Shown: piece after piece, positions 56,447-64,000 of the stretch
Layout of the letters: the number at the start of each line of letters is the position of its first letter
How positions within the stretch are numbered: position 1 is the first letter of the stretch
Assembly: GCF_030230605.1 (NCBI RefSeq)
Contig: NZ_JASPDO010000001.1
Span: 62,001-126,000 of the forward strand
Length of the DNA: 64,000 nt
Direction: 5' to 3'
Source: Brevibacterium sp. UMB1308A
GTDB taxonomy: Bacteria > Actinomycetota > Actinomycetes > Actinomycetales > Brevibacteriaceae
Notes under the pieces: model-generated
Told to the model about the DNA's origin: nothing
Databases searched by the model: none
What the model saw: only the letters and a program-made list of their open reading frames with translations
Made by a program: the position numbers and the translations under genes

Positions 56447-58014
56447 GCGTGTTCTCCTTGAACGTCTTGAGCGTGAATTGCTTCTTGTGTCTCGTCGTGG
56501 TCCGTACGCGCTGCGTCAATGACGTTCTTGCGCCACGGAACCAGTGACAGGATCACCGCGAATACCACTAGTGCGGCGACCATGCCCCATCCGAATACGC
56601 CCACGAACCAGCCGGGGTATTCGCCGTATCCGTTTTTGACCAAGTCATATGTGGATGTAATGAACATGTAGCCCAACACGGCAGGGGTGACGACGCCCAA
56701 GAAGGCAATCCAGGCCCAGCCCACCTTGAAACTGCTGACCTTGTTGAGGTGGTCACGCAGGGTTGGCAGTGCGCGGATCACCCACGCCAAGCAGATGAGA
56801 GCGATCAGAGCAATTCCCACAATGGCCAGGTTGTTCACGAAGGCATCGACCACGTCGAGCACGCTCAGTCCCGTGATCGTGGGGTAGATGACACAGGAGA
56901 CAACTGCCATGAATCCACCGAAGACGATCGTTGAGGTCTTCTGCGAGATGCCCAGTTTATCTGCAACGGCCGCTGTCACAACCTGTACCAGCGAAATGAG
57001 TGATGTCAGGCCTGCGAACACCAGGCTCAAAAAGAACAGGACACCAAAAATGGATCCACCTGGCATTTCCGAAATGAGAGCAGGGAAGGCAACGAACGCG
57101 AGCCCTGGTCCACCTGCCACAGTTTCACTCACAGCGACACCACTCTGGTGAGCCATGAAGCCAAGAGCGGCGAACACACCAATACCGGCCAGGATTTCGA
57201 AGCTGGAGTTAGCGAAACCAACGACCAGGCCAGAACCAGTAAGGTTGGTGCGTGGCTTGAGGTAGGCCGAGTACGTGATCATGATTCCGAAAGCAACGGA
57301 CAGGGAGAAGAAGATCTGACCGTAGGCGGCAATCCAGACCTTGGGGTCAGCAAGCGCGCTGAAGTTAGGGGTGAAGAACGCGTTAAGTCCTTCAGCAGCG
57401 CCCGGAAGGGTGAGCGAGCGAATAACCAACCCCACAAACAGCACCAGCAGAATAGGCAAGAAGATCTTGCTGACGCGCGCAATTCCGTTCTGCACACCGC
57501 CCACAAGAATCAGTAGGGTAGCGACCCACACCGCGATGAGAGGTAGCAGTACTCCGACGACCGGTTGCACGCTAAACGTGACATCCCCAGACTGTTGGAG
57601 GAACGTTCCGCCAAAGAAGCCTTCTGCGTCGTCTCCCCATGACAGGTTGAGTGAGAAGAACGTATAACAAATCGCCCACGCGATGATGACCGCGTAATAA
57701 ATGGGAATTACGAACGCGATTCCCACGTGTACCCAGCCGATGGGTTCAGTGCCACGGTTCAGCAGGCGGAAGTTCAGTGGTGATGACGAGCGGAATTTGT
57801 GGCCGATCGAATAGTCCAAGAACAGAAAAGGGATACCCACCGTGATGAGTGCAATCAAATAGGGGAGGATAAACGCTCCTCCACCGTTTTCAAACGCAAC
57901 ATAAGGGAAACGCCAAATGTTGCCCAGCCCCACGGCCGAACCAATTGCAGCCATAATGAACGCCGTCTGTGTACTAAAGACCTGGCGTGGCTGAGAGGAA
58001 GTAACTTGTTTCAT
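56443..58014 (-). CDS. metP: Sodium-dependent methionine/alanine transporter, NSS family (MetP)
   Basis: A 523-residue neurotransmitter:sodium-symporter family member with about twelve helices. The N-terminal motif GSAVGLGNIWRFPYVAFENG, which lines the sodium and amino-acid sites, is clear. Pairing with metS identifies it as a MetP-like importer rather than a generic NSS protein. The ATG after AAAGGA is chosen; a TTG one codon upstream is possible. Confidence 0.92.
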   Translation of the reverse strand: MKQVTSSQPRQVFSTQTAFIMAAIGSAVGLGNIWRFPYVAFENGGGAFILPYLIALITVGIPFLFLDYSIGHKFRSSSPLNFRLLNRGTEPIGWVHVGIAFVIPIYYAVIIAWAICYTFFSLNLSWGDDAEGFFGGTFLQQSGDVTFSVQPVVGVLLPLIAVWVATLLILVGGVQNGIARVSKIFLPILLVLFVGLVIRSLTLPGAAEGLNAFFTPNFSALADPKVWIAAYGQIFFSLSVAFGIMITYSAYLKPRTNLTGSGLVVGFANSSFEILAGIGVFAALGFMAHQSGVAVSETVAGGPGLAFVAFPALISEMPGGSIFGVLFFLSLVFAGLTSLISLVQVVTAAVADKLGISQKTSTIVFGGFMAVVSCVIYPTITGLSVLDVVDAFVNNLAIVGIALIALICLAWVIRALPTLRDHLNKVSSFKVGWAWIAFLGVVTPAVLGYMFITSTYDLVKNGYGEYPGWFVGVFGWGMVAALVVFAVILSLVPWRKNVIDAARTDHDETQEAIHAQDVQGEHA

Positions 58015-58161
58015 CAACTGTCCTTTAAACCTGCACAGATAATCTGTGTTGCCCGTTAACCAGCCCAGCGACCTTTGCGGGGCTGATCGAACGAGAAATA
58101 TATAGCATGAATCACATCTTCGTCATGCAGTCCCATATCGTAGACAAGCTCAGCATTTAAG

Positions 58162-58167
58162 TACACT
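58162..58167 (+). promoter_or_regulatory. -10 element TACACT for leaderless cysS
   Basis: TACACT, six bases, then the GTG start; no ribosome site. Confidence 0.45.
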
Positions 58168-58173
58168 TGATGC

Positions 58174-59625
58174 GTGACGATTCAGCTGTATAACTCGAAA
58201 ACCCGCAAGCTAGAGCCTTTCGCGCCCGTGACGCCGGGGTGTGTGAGCATCTACGTGTGTGGTGCCACGGTCCAAGGTGCACCTCATATTGGGCACATGC
58301 GTTCGGCGGTTGTTTTCGACCAGTTGCGCCGGTGGATGACATACCGGAACTTCGACGTCACCCTGGTCCGGAACGTCACTGACATCGACGACAAGATCCT
58401 CTCCAAGTCAGTTGATGAAGGCCGACCGTGGTGGGCGCACGCTTTCCTCTATGAGCAAGTCTTTACCGAGGCATATGAGCGGATCGGAGTCGCGCCCCCA
58501 ACTTATGAACCGCGGGCTACCGGGCACATTCCAGAAATGATTGAGCTGATCGCTCGTCTCATCGAAGCTGGCCATGCGTATCCAGCACAGGACGGATCAG
58601 GCGATGTGTACTTCGACACTGCCTCGTGGCCGGAATACGGATCGCTGACCCGCCAGGACCGCGACAGCATGGAAGACGCCGCCGACGCCCCCGTGCGTGG
58701 CAAACGCGACCCGCGTGACTTCGCGGTGTGGAAGGGCCACAAGGACGCTGACCCGGTAACGGCGTCGTGGGACACCCCATGGGGCCGAGGTCGTCCCGGC
58801 TGGCATATTGAATGTTCGGCAATGAGCACCAAGTACTTGGGTGCGCAGTTTGACATCCACGGAGGAGGACGAGACCTGCGGTTCCCCCACCACGAAAACG
58901 AGATGGCACAGTCCAACGCGGCGGGCGACCCCTTCGCAAACCTGTGGATGCATTCGGGGCTGGTGAGTGTGGACGGCAACAAAATGTCCAAGTCCTTGGG
59001 GAACTCGATTTTCGCCCACGATCTTTTTGACGAATACTCGCCGTTGCTCGTGCGCTTCTTCCTCACCTCGGGCCACTACCGATCCCAACTCGAATTCACC
59101 CGGGACAACGTGGCTCAGCAACAGGCAGCGGCCACGCGCATCACCAACTTCCTCACGCGGGCCCGAACCGCACTCGGGGACGCAGCACCTGCCGTTGTGT
59201 CCTTCGAAACTGGCTACGAAGGCGGCCACGTGGCACCGGAGTTTGCGCAGGCCATGGACGATGACTTGAGTACACCTCGGGCGCTCGCGGTTGTTTTTGA
59301 CTACGTGAGCAAGGGATACAAACTGCTCGAAGCCGGAAGCTCCACAAGCCACGAAGAGCTCGCACACACCCTGGTTGCTGTCGAAACCATGCTTGACACA
59401 CTGGGAATCAATCCCACAAGTCTCCAGTGGGCAGAAACCGCAAGCGGCTCAGACGCCGCCACCCAGGCCCTGGACGTACTCGTGTCTGAACTTGCAACCC
59501 GCAGATTAGAAGCGAAAAAAGCCAAGGACTTCGCCACCGCTGATGCGATTCGCGATCAACTCACCCAAGCAGGCATCGTCATTGAAGACACCGCGGACGG
59601 ATTCCGCTACCACCTAAAGGATTAA
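58174..59625 (+). CDS. cysS: Cysteinyl-tRNA synthetase
   Basis: A 483-residue class I synthetase. Zinc ligands begin at YVCGATVQ, the HIGH motif is PHIGHMRSAV (His38-His41), and KMSKS is at residues 270-274. The FDIHGGGRDLRFPHHENE stretch is typical of CysS and distinguishes it from the related mycothiol ligase MshC. The GTG start sits behind a leaderless-type -10 hexamer. rlmB follows two bases after the stop. Confidence 0.96.
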   Translation: MTIQLYNSKTRKLEPFAPVTPGCVSIYVCGATVQGAPHIGHMRSAVVFDQLRRWMTYRNFDVTLVRNVTDIDDKILSKSVDEGRPWWAHAFLYEQVFTEAYERIGVAPPTYEPRATGHIPEMIELIARLIEAGHAYPAQDGSGDVYFDTASWPEYGSLTRQDRDSMEDAADAPVRGKRDPRDFAVWKGHKDADPVTASWDTPWGRGRPGWHIECSAMSTKYLGAQFDIHGGGRDLRFPHHENEMAQSNAAGDPFANLWMHSGLVSVDGNKMSKSLGNSIFAHDLFDEYSPLLVRFFLTSGHYRSQLEFTRDNVAQQQAAATRITNFLTRARTALGDAAPAVVSFETGYEGGHVAPEFAQAMDDDLSTPRALAVVFDYVSKGYKLLEAGSSTSHEELAHTLVAVETMLDTLGINPTSLQWAETASGSDAATQALDVLVSELATRRLEAKKAKDFATADAIRDQLTQAGIVIEDTADGFRYHLKD

Positions 59626-59627
59626 GT

Positions 59628-60548
59628 ATGTCGAAACCAGGATCACGCGCCCGAAAAGGAACCGGCGGGCACGGTCGCCGCGCGCTCGCCGGTAAAGGCC
59701 CCACGCCAAAAGCCGAAGATCGCGTCTACCACAAGGCGTACAAAGCCAAACAGGAACGACTCAAACGAGCGGCACAACAACAGGCTCGCAAAAAGAAAAA
59801 GGAACACGGTTCCGACATCGTGGCTGGGCGCAACTCCGTGCTTGAATCCCTGCGCGAAGGAATCCCCGCAACCACCCTGTATATGGCGCGCCGGATCGAC
59901 ACCGACGAACGTGTTCGCGCTATCATCGAAGCCGCATCAGACCGGGGCATCCCCATGCTCGAAGCCGGGAAACCTGACCTTGACCGGATCACCGACGGGG
60001 CCATTCACCAGGGCGTTGCCCTTCAAGTGCCACCCTATGAATATGCCCATCCCGACGATCTGCTCTCCCTGGCTCGCGACCGTGCGGAACACCCGCTCCT
60101 CGTAGCTCTCGACGGAATCACCGACCCACGTAACCTGGGCGCCATCGTCCGCTCAACAGCAGCGTTCGGCGGGCACGGCGTCATCATCACCGAACGACGC
60201 GCAGCCTCCATGACAGCGGCGGCGTGGAAGACCTCGGCGGGGGCAGCCTCCCGTATTCCGGTGGCCCAGGTCGTGAACTTGGCCCGAGCCATCGACGACC
60301 TCAAGAAGAACGGCGTATTCGTTCTGGGGCTGGACATGGACGGCGACGTAGAACTGCCCAAACTAGAACTCGCTCGCGAACCCGTGTGCCTTGTAGTGGG
60401 GTCAGAAGGCAAAGGGCTTTCACGCTTAATACGTGAAAAATGCGACCAAATCGTGTCGATCCCCATCAGCGCAAGCACCGAATCGCTCAACGCGGGAGTC
60501 GCGGCAGGAGTCGCCCTGTACGAGGTGGCACGTACACGCATGCTTTAA
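59628..60548 (+). CDS. rlmB: 23S rRNA 2'-O-methyltransferase RlmB/TrmH family
   Basis: A 306-residue SpoU methyltransferase. A basic N-terminal extension (Arg/Lys-rich, about 65 residues) precedes the substrate-binding domain starting DIVAGRNSVLESLREG. SPOUT motifs are DGITDPRNLGAIVRSTAAFG, VVGSEGKGLSRL and ISASTESLNAGVAAGV. It methylates a ribose in 23S rRNA. Adjacent cysS-rlmB is a common actinobacterial order. Confidence 0.94.
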   Translation: MSKPGSRARKGTGGHGRRALAGKGPTPKAEDRVYHKAYKAKQERLKRAAQQQARKKKKEHGSDIVAGRNSVLESLREGIPATTLYMARRIDTDERVRAIIEAASDRGIPMLEAGKPDLDRITDGAIHQGVALQVPPYEYAHPDDLLSLARDRAEHPLLVALDGITDPRNLGAIVRSTAAFGGHGVIITERRAASMTAAAWKTSAGAASRIPVAQVVNLARAIDDLKKNGVFVLGLDMDGDVELPKLELAREPVCLVVGSEGKGLSRLIREKCDQIVSIPISASTESLNAGVAAGVALYEVARTRML

Positions 60549-60549
60549 G

Positions 60550-60586
60550 GCGCCTCGCCTTTCCCAGGGGGAAAACCGAGGCGCCC
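60550..60586. terminator. Bidirectional terminator between rlmB and the SDR gene
   Basis: GGCGCCTCG pairs with CGAGGCGCC across about 19 bases that include AAAA; it lies between convergent genes. Confidence 0.65.
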
Positions 60587-60605
60587 CTGCGAGCGCGCTT
60601 TGCAA

Positions 60606-61397
60606 CTAGACGCGTGGCGAGAAACGTCCGTCGTGGGCCATCCATCCACCGTCGACAAGTAGCGGTGTGCCCGTCACATACGAGGACGCATCGGAAGCGA
60701 GGAACAGAACAGGGCCCGCCATTTCATGCAGGTGACCCCAACGACCCACCGCAGTCTTCTTGGCGTACGCGTCCCACCACTGAGTATCAGATTTAATTTG
60801 CGCCGTCAGTGGCGTGTCGAACGGGCCAGGCAGAATCGTATTCACGCGGACCCCTGAACCACCCAGCTCACTCGCAAGCGTCTTAGTCAACTGCACAACC
60901 CCAGCCTTCGCAGCCGCATACAGGCCCTGCCCGGGTTCAACGACCTCGGCACGGAACGACGCGAACGTGACGATCGAACCCCGCCCGCGCTCGCGCATAT
61001 TGTCTCCGAATGCGCGCATCAGGCGGTACGTGCCTTTGAGGTTGATGTCGATCACGCGGTCGAACTCTTCATCCGTGGTGTCCAACAGGCGTTTACGGAC
61101 GTTCGCCCCCGGAGTGATCACCAGAGCGTGAGCATCAGAAAAGGACTGAGCGAGCGAGTCGACACTGCCTGAGTCGGTGATATCCACGGTAAAGGCTTCA
61201 GCAGAACCGCCACGTTCAGCAATGATCTGCGCAGTGGTTTCAGCAGCTTCAGTGTTGAGATCCGCGCAAACAACGTGCGCACCCGAATCCGCCAACCCCA
61301 GGGCTGAAACCTGACCCAAACCGGAACCGCTACCAACAACAACTGCTGTGCGGTCGGACATGCTGAAAAGGTTCGGAATGTTAGGGACGTCTGTCAT
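60606..61397 (-). CDS. Short-chain dehydrogenase/reductase
   Basis: A 263-residue SDR. The NAD(P) motif is GSGSGLG near residue 25; the catalytic Ser is in TFASFRAE and the YAAAK motif supplies Tyr and Lys. The usual NAG motif is replaced by PGA. It resembles sugar or uronate dehydrogenases, and its position divergent from two LacI-type regulators fits carbohydrate use, but the substrate is unknown. The ATG after AAAGG is chosen. Confidence 0.85.
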   Translation of the reverse strand: MTDVPNIPNLFSMSDRTAVVVGSGSGLGQVSALGLADSGAHVVCADLNTEAAETTAQIIAERGGSAEAFTVDITDSGSVDSLAQSFSDAHALVITPGANVRKRLLDTTDEEFDRVIDINLKGTYRLMRAFGDNMRERGRGSIVTFASFRAEVVEPGQGLYAAAKAGVVQLTKTLASELGGSGVRVNTILPGPFDTPLTAQIKSDTQWWDAYAKKTAVGRWGHLHEMAGPVLFLASDASSYVTGTPLLVDGGWMAHDGRFSPRV

Positions 61398-61438
61398 AGC
61401 CAGGCCTTTCGTGTGTGGTACTGATGTCAAGCAAATGA

Positions 61439-61466
61439 TGTAGGTAAAGTTACACTACGTTTAGTG
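61439..61466. promoter_or_regulatory. Candidate LacI-type operator pair
   Basis: Two overlapping-adjacent palindromes lie between the SDR gene and the regulators: TGTAGGTAAAGTTACA (imperfect) and CACTACGTTTAGTG (CACTA-N4-TAGTG, perfect arms). Binding is inferred. Confidence 0.35.
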
Positions 61467-61549
61467 ACTCGGCTCACGGAAAAGTGTCCACATGTCGTTC
61501 TCTTAGTGCTGGTCAGAGCAGGTGCATGACCGGGTAGGCAACGATCTCG

Positions 61550-61555
61550 TAGACT
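61550..61555 (+). promoter_or_regulatory. -10 element TAGACT for the leaderless first LacI gene
   Basis: TAGACT, six bases, then ATG. Confidence 0.4.
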
Positions 61556-61561
61556 ACGCGT

Positions 61562-62539
61562 ATGACAGTGCGCATCCATGACGTAGCCCAGGCTGCAGGC
61601 GTTTCTGTCACCACTGTTTCTCGTGTGTTGTCTGACCGCGGTTCGGTGGCGGAAGCAACAAGGCAGAAGGTGCTTAGTGCCGCTCAACAAGTGGGGTACA
61701 CGCGGTCAACGTTTCTTCCCCGCAACGATGTGCGTTTCATCGCTGTTGCCATGCCACAAGACCCTGAACACTGGCAACTTGAAGTGAGCCGGCTCGTCAA
61801 CGCAGAACTGCAGTCACAGGGAATCTTGACCATGACCCCGCTCATCGACACCAACCTCGCGTCACTGAAAACTTCGATTCAGGCAGGTGCGGGACTCGTT
61901 GTAACCCCAACCTTCACACACGTGGATGTGGATGTACCGGTAGTGAGGTTCGACGAATCTTCTTTTGCTGGCGCACACACGTCTCTGAACGAAACCATTG
62001 CCGCCAAACTCGACTTGGCCACGAGCCTGAGCTTGGCGTTTGAACACTTAACCGACCTTGGGCACCGCAAAATCGGCCTGGTGTGTAAAGACTCCGGAGA
62101 ACTTGCGGATCTCCTTGCTTCCCGATTCCTCGCCGAACACCCCATGCGTAATTTGGGTAGTGCTGAAGACTGGATTGTCCGAGTATCCAAGTCGTATTCC
62201 GGCGGTATCCACGCTGCTATGCGCCTCAAAGACGCAGGAGGCACAGCAGTGATCGTGCAGGGACAACTCCAGCTTTTTGGCGTTCTTGATGCGATCCGGA
62301 AGCGCGGTCTGACCGTGCCACGAGATATGTCTGTTGTGGGGATTGGCGACAGTCTGACCACGCAGTACACGGGCCCACCGGCAACCGTTCTGGCACTGGA
62401 CTCTGCGGCAATGGCCCAAACGCTCGCAGCCGCCACACGCAGTGTTTTGCACATTCCTGGCGAACAGATGAAAACCGTGCCACCGAACTTCCGCCCCAAA
62501 CTCATCGCCCGCGGCTCTACTTCGGCAGGTCGGGCATGA
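61562..62539 (+). CDS. LacI-family transcriptional regulator (first of a pair)
   Basis: A 325-residue regulator. The helix-turn-helix IHDVAQAAGVSVTTVSRVLS is followed by a periplasmic-binding-protein-like effector domain with HLTDLGHRKIGLV and VVGIGDSLTTQ. It diverges from the SDR gene, which it may control. The ATG has a -10 hexamer placed for leaderless expression. Its stop overlaps the second regulator's start by four bases. Confidence 0.9.
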   Translation: MTVRIHDVAQAAGVSVTTVSRVLSDRGSVAEATRQKVLSAAQQVGYTRSTFLPRNDVRFIAVAMPQDPEHWQLEVSRLVNAELQSQGILTMTPLIDTNLASLKTSIQAGAGLVVTPTFTHVDVDVPVVRFDESSFAGAHTSLNETIAAKLDLATSLSLAFEHLTDLGHRKIGLVCKDSGELADLLASRFLAEHPMRNLGSAEDWIVRVSKSYSGGIHAAMRLKDAGGTAVIVQGQLQLFGVLDAIRKRGLTVPRDMSVVGIGDSLTTQYTGPPATVLALDSAAMAQTLAAATRSVLHIPGEQMKTVPPNFRPKLIARGSTSAGRA

Positions 62540-63519
62540 GCCGCCCAACCCTCAAACAGATCGCCGAACTTTCTGGCTTGTCTGTTGCTACCGTGAGTCG
62601 CGTTTTGCGTGGCAAACCATCCGTGAGTGAGTCCGCGGTTCGTGCAGTTGAAACCGCTGTGCGGACCCTGGGGTACGGAACGGCTCCCGGTGGGCGTTCC
62701 GCAATCGCGGTGGTGCAAGCAGTGCCGGTGGGAAGCGATGTGGACCCGTACGAATCGCTGTTTCTACACGTGTCCGAACGCCTGTTTGAAGTGGGCCGGG
62801 CTGCCGTCCGGGTTCTCACCGGCCCTGGGATTCCTCCTGCAACTCCTATGCTCGCCAGTTCCGGAATCCGTGGGGCTCTGGTTTTGGGTGGTAGCTCCGC
62901 AGGGCCCGAGGCGGTCCGCATGCAAGAAGAAGGCATCCGGGTTTTGCGTATCGCCCAGTCCACATACGCGGAAACTGCGCAGATTGTTTTGGACCCGACG
63001 ACCTCGCTGAACACGGCCTTGAGCCACTTGGTGAACCTGGGACACACCAGGATTGGCTTGGCGGTTCCCCGCAACAGTGCTGCGGCTGCCCGTATCTCGA
63101 CTTTCCGCAAACGTCTCGCTGAGCTTTTGCATATTTCGGCGACCCGCGACCAGGCCCCGGTTGCGATAGCTGAACCTGGCCTGCCCGCAGGTATTCATGC
63201 GGCGCAGAAACTTTTAACAGCCAACTGCACTGCCGTGATTGCGACGTCACCGTCGTTGACGTTTGGGTTGCTTGAAGCTGCTCGGCGCGAACGGCTGAGT
63301 GTGCCTGAACACGTGTCGCTTCTGACGGTGGGCGACATTTCTGACGCCGACGTTCTCAGCCCACCCATTTCCCAGGTGACGTACGATTGGCAGGCGGTTG
63401 CTGAGACTGCGGTTGGCATGCTCGAAACCATGCTCAGCCGCCCCGGTTACATGCCGACATACTCCATGTCACCTGAGCTTGTTTTGCGCAGTTCGGAAAA
63501 GCCGATTCGCAGACGTTGA
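62536..63519 (+). CDS. LacI-family transcriptional regulator (second of a pair)
   Basis: A 327-residue regulator. The helix-turn-helix is LKQIAELSGLSVATVSRVLR; the effector domain contains HLVNLGHTRIGLAVPR and the typical dimer stretch near the C-terminus. It is translationally coupled to the first regulator through ATGA. The two proteins are clearly paralogous in fold but differ in most residues, so they probably bind different ligands or operators. Confidence 0.9.
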   Translation: MSRPTLKQIAELSGLSVATVSRVLRGKPSVSESAVRAVETAVRTLGYGTAPGGRSAIAVVQAVPVGSDVDPYESLFLHVSERLFEVGRAAVRVLTGPGIPPATPMLASSGIRGALVLGGSSAGPEAVRMQEEGIRVLRIAQSTYAETAQIVLDPTTSLNTALSHLVNLGHTRIGLAVPRNSAAAARISTFRKRLAELLHISATRDQAPVAIAEPGLPAGIHAAQKLLTANCTAVIATSPSLTFGLLEAARRERLSVPEHVSLLTVGDISDADVLSPPISQVTYDWQAVAETAVGMLETMLSRPGYMPTYSMSPELVLRSSEKPIRRR

Positions 63520-63562
63520 ACCCCCTGGACGGAACCTGCTGGGTAATCTGCGGGGCTTGCGA

Positions 63563-64000
63563 TTACTGCGCTTGGTGTTGTTCGCGGGCTACTCGCAGGT
63601 GGAACAACAGGTCGGTGACATCGGCTGGTGAGTTCACGCGGTAAGTTGCGCGGGTTTCGCCTTCGCCCACCTTGACGGTGACCGCGTTGGGGTTCTGCGC
63701 AAGTGCGGCAAACGCGTCTTCGTCCGTGATGTCGTCTCCTACGTAGAGGATTTCCGGGGCCGAGGTCGTTAATTCGTTGACAGCGTCCCCTTTGGTGACG
63801 TGGCGGACAGTCAGTTCCAGAATGTCGTGACCGCTGACTTGCCGTACGTGGTTGAAGCGGTTTTGGGTCTGCTGGATGTGTGCGAGAACTTCTTCGCGGA
63901 ACTCCGGTTTGACGGTTCGCCAGTGGAATGTGCGACCTAAAGGTTTGCGTTCAATCCACGCGCCGGAGTCAGCGAATCTGGTCTCAAATTCCTCGACGCA
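63563..64000 (-). CDS. otsB: Trehalose-6-phosphate phosphatase (5' end beyond window)
   Basis: The last 145 or so residues of a HAD-family trehalose phosphatase. The motif YVGDDITDEDAFAAL holds the metal-binding Asp pair, and the preceding KGDAVNEL has the conserved Lys-Gly-Asp. It removes phosphate from trehalose-6-phosphate. Its start and probable otsA neighbour lie outside the window. It is convergent with the LacI pair, with a 43-base gap. Confidence 0.92.
   Translation of the reverse strand, partial: CVEEFETRFADSGAWIERKPLGRTFHWRTVKPEFREEVLAHIQQTQNRFNHVRQVSGHDILELTVRHVTKGDAVNELTTSAPEILYVGDDITDEDAFAALAQNPNAVTVKVGEGETRATYRVNSPADVTDLLFHLRVAREQHQAQ

Noticed and set aside
1..64000. CRISPR arrays, tRNA or rRNA genes, insertion sequences, prophage genes
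   Set aside because: No regularly spaced repeats, cloverleaf-like sequences, transposase or phage motifs were seen.

Overview
The window looks like a chromosomal segment of an actinobacterium with moderate GC, most likely a member of the Micrococcales; the genus cannot be fixed from sequence alone. The reasons are mycothiol genes (mshA, mshD, a mycothiol-dependent formaldehyde dehydrogenase), CarD beside IspD/IspF and an LpqE-like lipoprotein, SenX3/RegX3 downstream of MshA, a YbjN protein and phosphoglycerate mutase, a GlnR-type regulator beside MshD and pst, a DUF222/HNH endonuclease, and frequent GTG and apparently leaderless starts. Several of these orders match those known around Mycobacterium tuberculosis Rv0486-Rv0491, Rv0818-Rv0821 and Rv3581c-Rv3584.

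Layout. 1-6.1 kb: 5' part of a secreted phosphatase, a DUF4916 protein, a TPP riboswitch driving a YkoEDC-type ECF importer, a monooxygenase-fold protein and radA. 6.1-10.3 kb: a large DUF222/HNH gene, then two alkylation-repair genes. 10.3-17.4 kb (minus strand): glnR-mshD-mutT1 followed by pstS-pstC-pstA-pstB. 17.4-22.3 kb: membrane proteins, a nitrobindin-like protein, YgfZ and GabT. 22.3-27.3 kb: an iron-siderophore uptake locus behind a DtxR-like box, with an in-frame TGA in its ATPase gene. 27.3-35 kb: a BASS transporter, PepN, a FUSC protein, then DUF2516-mshA-ybjN-gpm. 35-38.5 kb: phoU, senX3-regX3 and lpqE. 38.7-40.5 kb: carD, ispD, ispF. 40.6-48.4 kb: a complete kdpFABCDE operon preceded by an extra 27-residue peptide gene. 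48.4-58 kb (minus strand): a wall-anchored nucleotidase, a baeRF3 protein, a sucrase-ferredoxin-like protein, an NhaC antiporter, the mycothiol-dependent dehydrogenase with an MBL hydrolase, and a MetPS transporter. 58-64 kb: cysS-rlmB, an SDR dehydrogenase divergent from two overlapping LacI regulators, and the 3' end of otsB.

Phosphate is the clearest physiological theme. Pst, PhoU and SenX3/RegX3 sit with two secreted phosphatases, and the promoters of pstS and both phosphatases carry GGTTAA-type direct repeats about 11 bp apart in the same orientation relative to the gene. Potassium (Kdp), iron and thiamin-precursor import complete a nutrient-acquisition picture; mycothiol genes supply the thiol redox and formaldehyde-handling side.

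The most unusual signal is not a gene. The octamer CCGAGGTS recurs throughout the window, on both strands, in all reading frames and between genes, far more often than near-identical words. One inverted pair forms a probable terminator, which resembles how DNA-uptake sequences are arranged in other bacteria. All counts here were made by eye.
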